Notes: a model not told the origin generated them from the letters alone. Counted from the stretch's first letter, positions 1 through 8,874 are shown. The stretch is 64,000 bases of DNA from Rufibacter sp. LB8 (GCF_014876185.1 NZ_JADALJ010000001.1:868001-932000), one strand, 5' to 3'. Translations and numbers: made by a program.

Positions 1-1
1 C

Positions 2-1270
2 CAATCTCCCAAAGAATTGCTTTCGCTCACCGGCCAACCCGTGTGGCTGAGCACCGCTGTTACAGATGAGAAACGAACCTCTATCAGGGCCACACAATGG
101 TATAAATTGATAGGTCCGGGGCTGCAGCTGTACCATACCGTTGACGCATTTGACCAGGCTAATAAATTCACAGACGTTGACCTGAAGGGAAAGAAAGATT
201 CCATCGTTTTCTACCCTAGAGCCTTGTTAGACACAGCCCTTACGCAGGACAATGCCCTATACTGGCAAGTAGAGAACACCTTTGGTTTAATGGGCAGCAC
301 CAAGTATTTTGTGTACCGGGCCTACGCCAAACGCCGTGACGGCGAATACCGGTTACGTGCGCGGGGAGCCAACTATGTTCCCACCCGCGGAATAAATGAT
401 AGCCTCACAGGCGTTTACATAGGCGGTACCAACCGCACCATCAAAGACAATTTTATTGGCGGCGAGGCCCAGTTCCGGCTCCGGAATGATATTTATGTCA
501 CCACCAACGCAGAGTTCATGCTGGGAGAAGGCGATTACCTGATCAATGCCCAGGCCCGTTATAAATTCCTGACGGTACGCCAAACCAGGGCTTCTTACTC
601 GCCCACCTTAACCCAGCAACTGGTGCAGAGCAACCATTTCGCCTGGAACAATGACTTTGAGAACATCACCTCCAACCAAACGGCCGCGGTACTGGAATCA
701 CAGATTAGAAACCATTTTCTTTCGGGCCAGGTCCAGTTCACCAACCTTCGCAATTACGTCTATTACCAAGACTCCCTAAACGGCGATTGGGCCCAACCGG
801 CCCAGGTAAGCGGCAACACAGATTTACTGCAAGTCAGTTTTAGGCACCGCATGCAGTTGAAATTCTTTGTGTTGGACAACACCGTTTTCTACAACGCCGT
901 GGGCGGGAACGAAGTGATCAGAATGCCGGAATGGTACGTGCTCTCCAAAGCCTATGTGCAGACACCCATGTTCAAGTCGGCTATATTTGTGCAGGCAGGG
1001 GTGGAGATGAACTGGCATTCCAGCTATTTTGCCGATGGGTACATGCCCGTCACGCAGCAGTTCCACCTGCAGAACAGCTTTAACGTCACCCGCTACCCAA
1101 CCCTGGACCTCTTCCTGAACACCGACATCAAGAACCTCAACATCTTCCTGAAGCTCAGCCATGTCAACAACGTGGTGAACAGCTGGGAACCCGGTTACTA
1201 CACCACACCTAATTACATCGCCAACCCGTTCAGCTTCCTCTTCGGCCTGAAATGGAATTTCTACGATTAA
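2..1270 (+). CDS. putative outer-membrane porin, Porin_10-like (5' partial)
   Basis: The frame is open from the window's left edge, so the N-terminus and signal peptide are missing and 422 codons are visible. The sequence is a run of alternating hydrophobic and polar segments rich in aromatic residues (for example YFVYRAYAKRRDGEYR). It ends in WNFYD, an aromatic beta-signal used for outer-membrane insertion by BamA. The last third (NIFLKLSHVNN..., GYYTTPNY) resembles the Bacteroidota putative-porin family Porin_10 from memory. It probably forms a beta-barrel in the outer membrane; its substrate is unknown. It is followed by a 212-bp structured intergenic region and then miaE on the same strand. 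Confidence 0.7.
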   Translation, partial: QSPKELLSLTGQPVWLSTAVTDEKRTSIRATQWYKLIGPGLQLYHTVDAFDQANKFTDVDLKGKKDSIVFYPRALLDTALTQDNALYWQVENTFGLMGSTKYFVYRAYAKRRDGEYRLRARGANYVPTRGINDSLTGVYIGGTNRTIKDNFIGGEAQFRLRNDIYVTTNAEFMLGEGDYLINAQARYKFLTVRQTRASYSPTLTQQLVQSNHFAWNNDFENITSNQTAAVLESQIRNHFLSGQVQFTNLRNYVYYQDSLNGDWAQPAQVSGNTDLLQVSFRHRMQLKFFVLDNTVFYNAVGGNEVIRMPEWYVLSKAYVQTPMFKSAIFVQAGVEMNWHSSYFADGYMPVTQQFHLQNSFNVTRYPTLDLFLNTDIKNLNIFLKLSHVNNVVNSWEPGYYTTPNYIANPFSFLFGLKWNFYD

Positions 1271-1475
1271 GGTTTTGGAATTTGGAAATTTGAAGATGAA
1301 GAGATTTGAAAATGACGTAAGGAATTAATGATACAATTTCCGTTTTGGGGCTCATTTCTGGAAATGAGCCCCAAAACGGAAATTGTTATTGATCTTCAAA
1401 TCTCCTAATTCCCACATCTCCACATTTTCAAATCTTCAAATTTCCACATCTTCCAATTTCCACATCTTCAAATTT
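1271..1475. repeat. intergenic nested inverted repeat with tandem 16-bp units
   Basis: AT-rich segments rich in AAATTTGAAGAT-type words (1274-1315) and their complements (1392-1475) flank the palindrome at 1333-1386, so the whole intergenic region could fold into one large cruciform. The right side contains a tandem repeat of CTTCAAATTTCCACAT at 1434-1449, 1450-1465 (one mismatch) and 1466-1475 (partial). No ORF of note is present. Confidence 0.6.
1333..1386 (-). repeat. dispersed palindrome, copy 1 (perfect)
   Basis: Perfect inverted repeat with 26-nt arms around a TG centre (CTGG-type orientation). The core arm is TTCCGTTTTGGGGCTCATTT, and the pairing extends outward into locus-specific ACAAT/ATTGT flanks. 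It lies between the porin and miaE. Confidence 0.9.
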
Positions 1476-1482
1476 AAAACCA

Positions 1483-2076
1483 GTGGCGAAATCTATCTTG
1501 AAACTGCAGTTGCCCACAGACCCGCGCTGGGTGAACATTGCCGAGATGAACATTGAGGAAATCTTGGTGGACCATGCCTACTGTGAGCAGAAAGCGGCTA
1601 CCTCGGCTATCTCCTTGATTGTGAAGTACCCCGACAAAACCAAACTGGTGGAGGAGATGACCACCCTGGTGGCTGAGGAATGGAGCCATTTTGAACGCGT
1701 GTTGGAGGAACTGAAGAAGCGTGGTTATGCCCTGGGCCGCAACCGCGCCGATGACTACGTGGTGCAATTAAGCCAACACATCAGAAAAGGCGGTCTCCGT
1801 GAGCGCCAGCTCATGGACCACTTGCTGGTGAACGCTTTGGTGGAAGCCCGCAGCTGCGAACGCTTCAAACTCCTCTGGAAAAACATTCAGGACGAAGGCC
1901 TGCAAAAATTCTACTATGAATTGATGGTTTCCGAGGCGGCGCATTATGTGGGTTTTGTGAAGCTGGCCAAAGAATACATGCCCAAAGAAGTTGTGGATGC
2001 CCGTCTGCAGGAACTGCTGGAAATTGAGGCCAACATTATCGCCAACCTGGAGCCCAGACCAGACAGAATGCACTAA
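1483..2076 (+). CDS. miaE: tRNA-(ms2io6A)-hydroxylase (MiaE-like)
   Basis: A 197-residue protein matching the MiaE family, the ferritin-like diiron monooxygenases that hydroxylate the isopentenyl group of 2-methylthio-N6-isopentenyl-adenosine at tRNA position 37. Diiron ligand motifs are visible: IEEILVDHAYCEQKAA near residues 25-40, EEWSHFE near 66-72, EARSCERF near 122-129 and EAAHY near 152-156. The length fits the family. The start is GTG at 1483; no ATG lies nearby upstream in frame. The gene stands alone, followed by a long hairpin at 2127-2192 that separates it from the convergent next gene. Confidence 0.85.
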   Translation: MAKSILKLQLPTDPRWVNIAEMNIEEILVDHAYCEQKAATSAISLIVKYPDKTKLVEEMTTLVAEEWSHFERVLEELKKRGYALGRNRADDYVVQLSQHIRKGGLRERQLMDHLLVNALVEARSCERFKLLWKNIQDEGLQKFYYELMVSEAAHYVGFVKLAKEYMPKEVVDARLQELLEIEANIIANLEPRPDRMH

Positions 2077-2126
2077 GTAAATTGTTGATTGGTTTTTGCT
2101 AATTGTTATTCAGCATACAAATCATA

Positions 2127-2192
2127 ATTAAGAAGGCTTACGTTTTGGGGCTCATTTATGGAAATGAGCCCCAAAACGGAAGCCTTCTTAAT
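2127..2192. repeat. dispersed palindrome, copy 2, nested in a terminator-like stem
   Basis: The core (ACGTTTTGGGGCTCATTT, centre ATG) is flanked by a further 13 paired bases, ATTAAGAAGGCTT and AAGCCTTCTTAAT, separated from the core stem by one A/G mismatch. It sits between convergent miaE and the gene ending at 2225. The outer stem resembles an ordinary bidirectional terminator with the element in its loop. Confidence 0.85.
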
Positions 2193-2224
2193 AAAGCAAT
2201 TAGCCATCAACAATTAACAATTTA

Positions 2225-3496
2225 TCACGTTTTCTGCTTTTTCTTCTTGGCTGCTGGAAACAAAATATTATTCAAAATCAGGCGGTAGCCCGGCGAGTTG
2301 GGATGTAGCGAAAGGTCTGTGGGCTCTTCCTCCACAAAGTGCTGGTAGTCTTCAGGGTCATGGCCGCCATAAAACGTCCAGGTGCCTTTCCCGAAGGTGC
2401 CGTGAATGTAACGCGCTTCGTCTATGGCTTTGTTTTCGCCCATGACCACCACTTCTGACTTGATCAGTTTTTTCTTGAAACCGGTGGTGAGGCCCATGAA
2501 ACCTTTGATGGTTTTTTCATGGTTCTGGGTGAGCATGGTAGGAATGGGGTCCCACTTAGCCGAATACGTGAAAAGCTGGAAGAAATCATTGTTCTCGCGT
2601 AGCCCGCGCTCAATTTGCTGGTTGTCTATGTTGGAGAACTCGGGGTGGAAAGGGTCCCGCACCAACGTGAAATCTTTGAAAGCGAAGGTGTTGTCAAAGT
2701 TTAGTTTCTGGTTGGCCTGCGGGTCTGCGGGGTCACCGTCAAACATGACCTCGGTGATGTCCAGCCCGGCGGCGGCCAGGGCAATGTCATAGGTGTCAGT
2801 GGCGGAGCACATGGCGAACATGAAACCCCCGCCGGCGCAGAAATCTCTTATGCGCTGGGCCACGGCGCTTTTGAGCTCGGGCACCTTGGCATAACCGAAG
2901 CGCTTGGCAATGGCCTCAGACTCGCGCTTCTGCTCTATATACCAGGGGGCGTTCCGGAAGGCGGCGTAGAATTTTCCCTGCTGGCCGGTGAAATCCTCAT
3001 GGTGCAGGTGCAGCCAGTCATACTTGGCCAGTTTATCTTCCAGAATATCGGGGTCATAAACTAAATCATAGGGAATCTCGGCATAGGTCAACACCAGGGT
3101 CACGGCATCATCCCAGGGTTGCTTGGATTTGGGCGAGTACACGGCAATTTTGGGCGCTTTCTCCAGTTTCATCACGTCCATATTTGACTCGGGCGCCGAA
3201 ATCTGGGTGAGAATCTGGCTGTACTGCGCGTCTGAGATAGTCTGGTAGCCAATGCCGCGCACCACCAGTTCGTTCTCCAGCTCGGTGCCATGTTTAAACG
3301 CGAAGGACCCGCCCTTGTAATTGAGGAGCCAATCTACTTCCACTTGCCGTTGGAGCGCCCAAAAGGCCACGCCGTAGGCCTTTAAGTGATTTTTCTGGCT
3401 CTGGTCCATGGGCAGCAGCAGGTAAGAGGCCTGCGCAGAAAAAGCCACGGCTCCCCACAGCAGGGCAATGCAAATCAACCGGTGTAAGCGCTTCAT
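2225..3496 (-). CDS. secreted GATase-like protein (often auto-named asparagine synthetase B)
   Basis: A 423-residue protein with a signal peptide (LICIALLWGAVAFSAQAS, residues 7-24). It then starts YLLLPMDQSQKNHLKAYG, which I recognise as a protein common across Bacteroidota and usually labelled asparagine synthetase B. I see no class II glutaminase N-terminus or PP-loop typical of AsnB. The central part (IAVYSPKSKQPWDDAVTLVL; HLHHEDFTG; FCAGGGFMFAMCSATDTYD near 215-235) looks instead like a class I glutamine amidotransferase-like or DJ-1-like fold. The C-terminus GTFGKGTWTFYGGHDPEDYQ recalls ThuA-like proteins. It is probably periplasmic or exported; its function is unknown. It ends in a lysine-rich tail (KKKKQK). 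Confidence 0.6.
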   Translation of the reverse strand: MKRLHRLICIALLWGAVAFSAQASYLLLPMDQSQKNHLKAYGVAFWALQRQVEVDWLLNYKGGSFAFKHGTELENELVVRGIGYQTISDAQYSQILTQISAPESNMDVMKLEKAPKIAVYSPKSKQPWDDAVTLVLTYAEIPYDLVYDPDILEDKLAKYDWLHLHHEDFTGQQGKFYAAFRNAPWYIEQKRESEAIAKRFGYAKVPELKSAVAQRIRDFCAGGGFMFAMCSATDTYDIALAAAGLDITEVMFDGDPADPQANQKLNFDNTFAFKDFTLVRDPFHPEFSNIDNQQIERGLRENNDFFQLFTYSAKWDPIPTMLTQNHEKTIKGFMGLTTGFKKKLIKSEVVVMGENKAIDEARYIHGTFGKGTWTFYGGHDPEDYQHFVEEEPTDLSLHPNSPGYRLILNNILFPAAKKKKQKT

Positions 3497-3623
3497 TTAT
3501 AGTAAGTTTTAATCAAATTTAAGAAAATACGGCAGTATTCAGGAAAACCTCTACTTTTATAACGGTAAGAAATCACCGGTTCCTACGACTAATTGCCAGC
3601 AGCCTACCCATTTCAACGAGAAA

Positions 3624-4859
3624 ATGAATTTACTGGAAAACACCAAAGAAGGATTTAGGTCCATCAAAAGCAATTTACTCAGAACTGTTTTAACGGCCCT
3701 TATCATTTCCATTGGCATTATGTCATTGGTAGGTATTCTAACGGCTATTGAGGGAATCAAGTATTCTGTGTCCAGCACGTTTTCCACGCTGGGCGCCAAT
3801 TCCTTTGACATAGAGAAAAAATGGGACGGCGGCGGACAACGCGACGGCCGCCAGCGCAAAGTGTACCCCAACATCACCGAGTTCCAGGCCCGGCAATACA
3901 AGAACCTGATGGAGGGCAAAGCGCGCGTGAGCCTTTCCACCTTTCTGGCCGGCGGCACCACTGTGAAAGCCGGAAACATTAAAACCAACCCCAACATCTC
4001 TGTATTGGGCGGCGACGAGAATTTTCTGGTGAATGAGAACATAGACCTGGAGCTGGGCCGTCCGTTTTCCAACACAGAACACGAGAACGGCGCGCCGGTG
4101 GCTATCATAGGCGAAGATGTGGCCAAGAAACTGTTCCCCAAAGGAAGCCCCGAGGGCAAGAATATTCAGATGCTGGGCCGCAAGTTTAAAGTGATTGGCA
4201 AGATCAAGAGCACCGGCGGCGGCATGGGCGGCGGAGGAAACAACCAACAGATTATTATTCCGCTGGAGACGGCCACCCAGATTCCCACGCCTTCCAAACC
4301 AACCTACCAGATCAAATCGGCTATACTCAATGACAACAGCCTGCCGTTCGCCATGGAAGAGGCGGCCGGCATTATGCGCAAGCTGCGGCAAGACCGTCTG
4401 GGCCAGGAAGATTCCTTTGAAATTACCCGTAGTGACTCTGTGGAGCAAACCCTGAATGACATTACAGGTTACCTGAAAACCGGCGGCTTTTTGGTGGGCT
4501 TCATCACGTTGCTGGGCGCATCCATCGGGCTTATGAACATCATGATGGTGTCTGTGACCGAGCGCACCCGCGAAATTGGCGTGCGTAAAGCCTTGGGCGC
4601 GACTATCAAACAAATCAGGCTGCAGTTCTTGATTGAAGCCATTGTGATTTGCGTGCTGGGCGGTGTGGCCGGTATTTTCCTGGGCGTGCTCATGGGCAAC
4701 GTGATCTCGGCGGTTATTGGGGCAGGCGAGTTCTTCGTGCCCTGGCTCTGGATGACCGTGGGCATGCTCATCTGTATCACGGTAGGCCTCATCTCGGGCT
4801 ATTACCCTGCCTACAAGGCCTCTAAGTTAGACCCTATTGAATCCCTTCGGTACGAGTAG
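3624..4859 (+). CDS. ABC transporter permease, MacB/FtsX type
   Basis: A 411-residue protein with the MacB-like layout. There is one N-terminal membrane helix (residues ~20-45, [21 protein letters not shown]), a large periplasmic domain (~50-285) and three C-terminal helices forming the FtsX domain (~287-405). The FtsX signature [28 protein letters not shown] is near residues 310-337 and the terminus [20 protein letters not shown] is typical. A glycine-rich stretch ([13 protein letters not shown]) interrupts the periplasmic domain. No ATPase or HlyD-like partner is adjacent, so the rest of the exporter is encoded elsewhere. It is transcribed divergently from the GATase-like gene and ends 3 bases before a dispersed palindrome. 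Confidence 0.85.
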   Translation: MNLLENTKEGFRSIKSNLLRTVLTALIISIGIMSLVGILTAIEGIKYSVSSTFSTLGANSFDIEKKWDGGGQRDGRQRKVYPNITEFQARQYKNLMEGKARVSLSTFLAGGTTVKAGNIKTNPNISVLGGDENFLVNENIDLELGRPFSNTEHENGAPVAIIGEDVAKKLFPKGSPEGKNIQMLGRKFKVIGKIKSTGGGMGGGGNNQQIIIPLETATQIPTPSKPTYQIKSAILNDNSLPFAMEEAAGIMRKLRQDRLGQEDSFEITRSDSVEQTLNDITGYLKTGGFLVGFITLLGASIGLMNIMMVSVTERTREIGVRKALGATIKQIRLQFLIEAIVICVLGGVAGIFLGVLMGNVISAVIGAGEFFVPWLWMTVGMLICITVGLISGYYPAYKASKLDPIESLRYE

Positions 4860-4862
4860 AAA

Positions 4863-4908
4863 TTTCCGTTTTGGGTCTCATTTTTGGAAATGAGCCCCAA
4901 AACGGAAA
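4863..4908. repeat. dispersed palindrome, copy 3
   Basis: Arms TTTCCGTTTTGGGTCTCATT and a near-perfect complement, with one mismatch in the left arm (GGT for GGG). It starts 3 bases after the stop codon of the ABC permease. Confidence 0.85.
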
Positions 4909-5065
4909 GAGTTCACACTTAACTTGTTAGATAACTAGTAGATATCGGTTTTGCAGCTGCGCTTTTTTGTCAACAACGACAATAAAGTGCAGGTATAGGG
5001 AAATACATATTGCTGATTAGTGCAGGTGTGGTTTGTTTATACTATAGTTGCCAGTAAGAGAAAAA

Positions 5066-5461
5066 ATGAAAAGAAGCCCCTTAAACACTTTCCTTTCTTT
5101 AAGTGCAATTCTAGTCCTGCTATTGGTACAGTCTTGCGACCCAACATATTCGATAAGGATTGAAAATAAGTCTGGTAGTAAGATAACTGTCAATGCAACT
5201 ACGACTAACAAGTTTCAGGCATACGGACATGAAATTATAGAACTCGAAGGCAACAAAGTTCGATTTGAAATACCATCGGGAGAATACTTAGAGTGTGGGA
5301 TGGCAATAGCTGGATTAGATAATGATTTACCTTTCACAAATCTTAAAATTCAGACCTTGAACAAAACAATATTGGCTGAAAATCCAGAAAAGGTGATTAG
5401 CTTGTTTGAGAAAGAACCCGACGGAGATTTAAAGACTCCGTACAGTCTTGTGATAAAATAA
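5066..5461 (+). CDS. AT-rich orphan lipoprotein
   Basis: A 131-residue protein from ATG at 5066. A TTG 18 bases upstream would add six residues and spoil the signal peptide. A lipoprotein signal is clear: KRSPLNTF, then LSLSAILVLLLVQSC with lipobox VQSC at residues ~22-25. The mature part starts DPTYSIRIENKSGSKITVNATT and looks beta-rich; I recognise no family. Its base composition and codon use are much more AT-rich than the neighbours, suggesting recent transfer. It lies between the ABC permease and a Skp-like gene with no operon partner. Confidence 0.65.
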   Translation: MKRSPLNTFLSLSAILVLLLVQSCDPTYSIRIENKSGSKITVNATTTNKFQAYGHEIIELEGNKVRFEIPSGEYLECGMAIAGLDNDLPFTNLKIQTLNKTILAENPEKVISLFEKEPDGDLKTPYSLVIK

Positions 5462-5482
5462 AAGAACTCCTTCTGGCAACAA

Positions 5483-5541
5483 CAGCTAAACACCAGCATC
5501 GGCCGACGGCCTTCTGCCGCCGTTTAGCCTAACCGTTAAAT
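5483..5541 (+). other. imperfect inverted repeat after the orphan lipoprotein
   Basis: AGCTAAAC and GTTTAGCC form an inverted repeat around a GC-rich interior (CGGCCGACGGCC), ending in GCCTAACCGTTAAAT. A GTTRRRY-like box (GTTAAAT) ends at 5541 and another (GTTAGAT) lies upstream of the gene at 4926. This looks vaguely like a gene-cassette end but does not meet the attC criteria. Confidence 0.25.
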
Positions 5542-5573
5542 TCAATTTATTCAACCTATCAACACTAACTTTC

Positions 5574-5623
5574 AGTTTCCGTTTTATTCCTCATTTCCAG
5601 AAATGAGCCCAAAAACGGAAACT
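5574..5623 (+). repeat. dispersed palindrome, copy 4
   Basis: CCAG-centre orientation. The right arm AAATGAGCCCAAAAACGGAA is intact and the left arm is altered (GTTTTATTCCTCATTT). Outer AGT/ACT bases still pair. Eighteen bases further on is a canonical terminator. Confidence 0.85.
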
Positions 5624-5640
5624 ACAAAGCCCATGAAAAA

Positions 5641-5670
5641 GAGAAAGCCCGGCAATTGCCGGGCTTTCTC
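5641..5670. terminator. bidirectional intrinsic terminator
   Basis: Perfect hairpin with arms GAGAAAGCCCGGCAA / TTGCCGGGCTTTCTC, located between the convergent orphan lipoprotein gene and the Skp-like gene. Confidence 0.85.
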
Positions 5671-5691
5671 TTATATCAAAAACGCAGGTGC

Positions 5692-6342
5692 TTATTTTTT
5701 CTTGGTGCTGCGGTATTCTTCGTTCAAGCCTTTCAAGACTTCAGCGGTAATGTCCAGAGACGGGTCACTGTAGAGGATGGCGCTGTTGCCGCGGCTGTAG
5801 GTCAAGACCATTTTGTAGCCTTTATTTTTGCTTTCGCGCTTGAGGTAAGCCTCTACTTTTTCGTAGATTTTCTTCATCTCGGTGTTCTCGTCCTGGGCCA
5901 ATTGGTTACCGGCGTTTTGTTGCTGGGCGGCAATCTGCTGCTCTTTCTGCGCGAGGGCCCTTTCAGTGGTGGCGCGCTGCTCCTGGGTCATGTTGGCACC
6001 GGTCTGCTGGTACTGGGCCACTTCTTTTCTGAAGGCGTCTGCCTTGGTGCGCAAATCGGTTTCCAGGCGTTTTCCTTTGCCTTCTAGGCGCGCTTTCACG
6101 TCTTTGAACAACTGGTATTTGGTGAGCAGGGAGTCTGAGTTGATGTACACTATCTCTGGCCGGGCGGCGGGCATGGCCACGGTGTCGGTGACCGCTGGCT
6201 CTGGGGCAGTAGTGACGGTGGTGGTACTGTCTGTGGTGGTAGTGGTGCCGGCTGTGGTGGCAGCGTCTTTGGTATCTGTTTTGCAAGCTGAAAAGGAGGC
6301 AGTAGCCAGGGCCAATGCCAAAAACGAGCGGGTTACTTTCAC
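5692..6342 (-). CDS. OmpH/Skp-family lipoprotein
   Basis: 216 residues from the GTG at 6342. An upstream TTG-type extension to 6414 is open but lacks signal-peptide logic. The N-terminus KVTRSFLALALATASFSAC carries a lipobox ending FSAC. A Thr-rich low-complexity linker follows (TTAGTTTTTDSTTTVTT). The rest is a Skp-like coiled coil (residues ~65-215): IVYINSDSLLTKYQLFKD, then helices rich in E/K/Q, then KGYKMVLTYSRGNSAILYSDPSLDITAEVLKGLNE, the typical OmpH C-terminus. Skp proteins are periplasmic chaperones for outer-membrane proteins; a lipid anchor would tether this one. The next gene on the same strand is a TonB-linked receptor, a plausible client class. Confidence 0.75.
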   Translation of the reverse strand: MKVTRSFLALALATASFSACKTDTKDAATTAGTTTTTDSTTTVTTAPEPAVTDTVAMPAARPEIVYINSDSLLTKYQLFKDVKARLEGKGKRLETDLRTKADAFRKEVAQYQQTGANMTQEQRATTERALAQKEQQIAAQQQNAGNQLAQDENTEMKKIYEKVEAYLKRESKNKGYKMVLTYSRGNSAILYSDPSLDITAEVLKGLNEEYRSTKKK

Positions 6343-6468
6343 GGGTTTGGTTTGTAGTGGGTTAGTAAAAAAATAACAGGGCGGTTGTGCGGGGCACAGC
6401 CGCCCTGTTTGCATTCGGGCATCAATTTAAGAAAATAAATTGGATCAGCGGTTTATACCGCCCGTGGG

Positions 6469-8874
6469 TTAGTTGCCACCGGCCCGGTTTACCTCGTCTA
6501 AATTGGTGTTGCGACGTTTCATCTCAAACTTTTCACCTTTGTTGAAGCGGTACCGCAGGTTCAGGCGCACGCCCTGGGCGTACTGGTACATGTCAATCTC
6601 GTTGGTGTTGCCGTCTACGTTAGACATGCCCTGCATTTTTCTGCTTCTAAAAATATCAGTGGCGGCCAGGGTTACGTCAAACTGGTCTTTCAGGAAGGAT
6701 TTCTTCACGGCCAGGTCTACCCAATAACTGGCGTAGGTTCTGTACACGTTAAAACTGCCCGGTCCTTGGTAACCGCCGCTCAACTCCAATTTAAATTTGC
6801 CGGGCAGCAGCACGTTGTGGTTGGTTTGGGCCATAAACATGACGCGTTCGTTGGTCACTACCAGGTTGTTCACGGGCGTGCGCCAGTTCTGGTAAGCCAG
6901 TGTCACGTTGTTGCTGATGTTCCATTTAGTAGAAACAGTTAAGGGGGCTACCAACGTGGCGTTCAGGGCTTTGTTTTCTACGTTGCGCTGCTGGAACACG
7001 GTCTTTCTGTTGACAGCGTCGGGCACGGGCACTTCTGAAATGGCGTCTTTGGTGTGCGAATAGCCCAGTACCAGGTTGTAGGTTTTCTTGATGGTCTGCG
7101 TCACCTGAAACGAATTGGTGTAAGCTGGCTTGAGAAAAGGATTTCCCTGGGCCTCTGTGTCATTGTCAATCAGGAACACGGCGGGGTTCAGGTTTTCATA
7201 CCGCGGCCGATTGATTCTGCGGCTGTAGGAATAACTCAACTGGTAGTTCTCTGATATTTTCTGCTGCAGGAACACACTGGGGAAGAGGTCTACATAATCT
7301 CTGCTGTTGGTTTTGTTGAGGGATTTTGAATTTCCTTCAGACACCGTGTATTCTGCCCGTAAGCCAGATTGCAGGCTCCAGTTGGCGCTCAGTTTCATGT
7401 TGAAGTTGACGTACGCCGCATAAATGTTCTCGTCAAAAAGGAAATGGTCCCCGGTGCGCAAAGCGCTGGGTTGGCGGGTGCCGTTGCCCAAGGTAAAGAA
7501 ATCAATCTTGTTGTCAGACAGCACCAGGCTGGCTTTGGAACCAACTTCCAGTTTGCCTTTAATGCCGGGCAAGGGCCGGGCAAAGTCCACTTTGGCCGAA
7601 TAGATCTGATATTGGGTGGGGTTCACGTTTTCCAGCAAAGTGGCGGTGGTGCCGTCCTTTACTTCAAAGGTGCCTATACCGTTGTCTTTGATGCTCACCA
7701 CATCCACATCTGCTGAAAGAGTAGTGCCCAAAGTGTCTAGTTTGCCGGCGTAGTGAACGTTGAAGGTAGCATTGGAGAACTTGTTTTCATCCTTGTTGAG
7801 GGTGTTGGTGAAGCCGTTGGTAGTCTGGGTTCTGGTGGTCAGCAACATATCGGCTGTTGACTGGGCGAATCCAACGGTGGCACCCACGCTGTGGTTTTTG
7901 TTCAGGTCATAGTCAGAGGTCAACCGCACAGAGGGCGAAAACACCCGGCCATCTTCGCCACCGGCCATAGACTGCCGGTTGAGTTCGCCTTCCTTGGTAA
8001 TAAATGTGCGGTCCATCTTAAAAGAGCGCAAGCGCGGGCGGCTGGCTACATCTGCCGTGGCCGAGGTGCTCCATTTGCCTTGTTTCAGGTTCACGTTTCC
8101 GCCGGCGTTGCCACCGTGTTCTTTGTTGAAAAGGTAGCCGCCGTACACGCTTCCGTTTAGGCCAGCCAAGGTGTTCTTTTTCAGGTTGATGTTCAAGATG
8201 CCAGTGGTGCCTTCAGCGTCAAATTTGGCCGAGGGGTTGGTGATTATTTCCAGGTTCTTGAGGTTTTCAGCGGGCATGACCTGCAGCATGGTCTGGAGCT
8301 GCTTTCCGTCCAGGTAGGTCAGTTTGCCGTCAATCATTACTTTCACACCGGCCTTGCCATTGAGCTGAATATTTCCGTCCTGGTCCACCCATACGCCCGG
8401 CGATTTGGCCAACACTTCATAGGCGGTGCTACCGGCGGCCATGGCGGTGCCTTCCACGCTGACCACCATTTTATCGGGTTGCACATCTACCGTGGGCCGA
8501 AGGTTCTCCACGGTCACTTCTTTCAGCACCTTGGCATCTTGCTGCAAGGTTATTTTCCCGAAGTTTTTGGAGAAGTCAGCACTGGTCACCTCAAACACCG
8601 GCAGATCCTGGCTGGCAAACCCGATGGCGCTGATTCTGAAAAAGTATTTTCCGGCCGCAGGGGTTTTCAGTTTGAAAGTACCTTCCAGGTCAATGGCGGT
8701 GCCGCTTAAGAAGGCTTTGTCACGGGCGTTTAGGAGGGCGGCGGTGCCATAGGAGAGCACTTCGCCTTTGCCATCTACCACCAGACCAGTCAGTTGGCCG
8801 GTGTTTTGCGCGTGGGCGCCGGTGAGGGAAAAGGTGAGGAGAAGCGTGAAGAGGAGGTAGGAGAGTTTTTTCAT
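6469..8874 (-). CDS. TonB-linked outer-membrane beta-barrel receptor (OMP_b-brl_3 type)
   Basis: An 801-residue protein. The signal peptide (KKLSYLLFTLLLTFSLTGAHAQ) is followed by a carboxypeptidase-regulatory-like domain (residues ~25-105, GQLTGLVVDGKGEVLSYGTAAL). A plug-like domain comes next (~120-235, with VMIDGKLTYLDGKQL and EIITNPSAKFDAEGTTGILNI), then a long barrel. The plug motif TNPSAKFDAEGTTGILNI is characteristic of the outer-membrane beta-barrel family used by Bacteroidota for uptake or unknown transport. The gene ends without a classical terminal aromatic residue (NRAGGN). The substrate cannot be told from sequence. Confidence 0.8.
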   Translation of the reverse strand: MKKLSYLLFTLLLTFSLTGAHAQNTGQLTGLVVDGKGEVLSYGTAALLNARDKAFLSGTAIDLEGTFKLKTPAAGKYFFRISAIGFASQDLPVFEVTSADFSKNFGKITLQQDAKVLKEVTVENLRPTVDVQPDKMVVSVEGTAMAAGSTAYEVLAKSPGVWVDQDGNIQLNGKAGVKVMIDGKLTYLDGKQLQTMLQVMPAENLKNLEIITNPSAKFDAEGTTGILNINLKKNTLAGLNGSVYGGYLFNKEHGGNAGGNVNLKQGKWSTSATADVASRPRLRSFKMDRTFITKEGELNRQSMAGGEDGRVFSPSVRLTSDYDLNKNHSVGATVGFAQSTADMLLTTRTQTTNGFTNTLNKDENKFSNATFNVHYAGKLDTLGTTLSADVDVVSIKDNGIGTFEVKDGTTATLLENVNPTQYQIYSAKVDFARPLPGIKGKLEVGSKASLVLSDNKIDFFTLGNGTRQPSALRTGDHFLFDENIYAAYVNFNMKLSANWSLQSGLRAEYTVSEGNSKSLNKTNSRDYVDLFPSVFLQQKISENYQLSYSYSRRINRPRYENLNPAVFLIDNDTEAQGNPFLKPAYTNSFQVTQTIKKTYNLVLGYSHTKDAISEVPVPDAVNRKTVFQQRNVENKALNATLVAPLTVSTKWNISNNVTLAYQNWRTPVNNLVVTNERVMFMAQTNHNVLLPGKFKLELSGGYQGPGSFNVYRTYASYWVDLAVKKSFLKDQFDVTLAATDIFRSRKMQGMSNVDGNTNEIDMYQYAQGVRLNLRYRFNKGEKFEMKRRNTNLDEVNRAGGN

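Noticed and set aside
2225-3496. Genuine asparagine synthetase B
   Set aside because: No class II glutaminase N-terminal Cys and no PP-loop AsnB domain; a signal peptide is present instead.
3738-4613. 291-codon minus-strand ORF opposite the ABC permease
   Set aside because: Antisense shadow; His/Ala-rich composition, no domain.
4926-5541. Integron gene cassette with attC site
   Set aside because: Only the GTTRRRY-like boxes match; no complementary RYYYAAC partner at the right distance, no second cassette and no integrase in the window.
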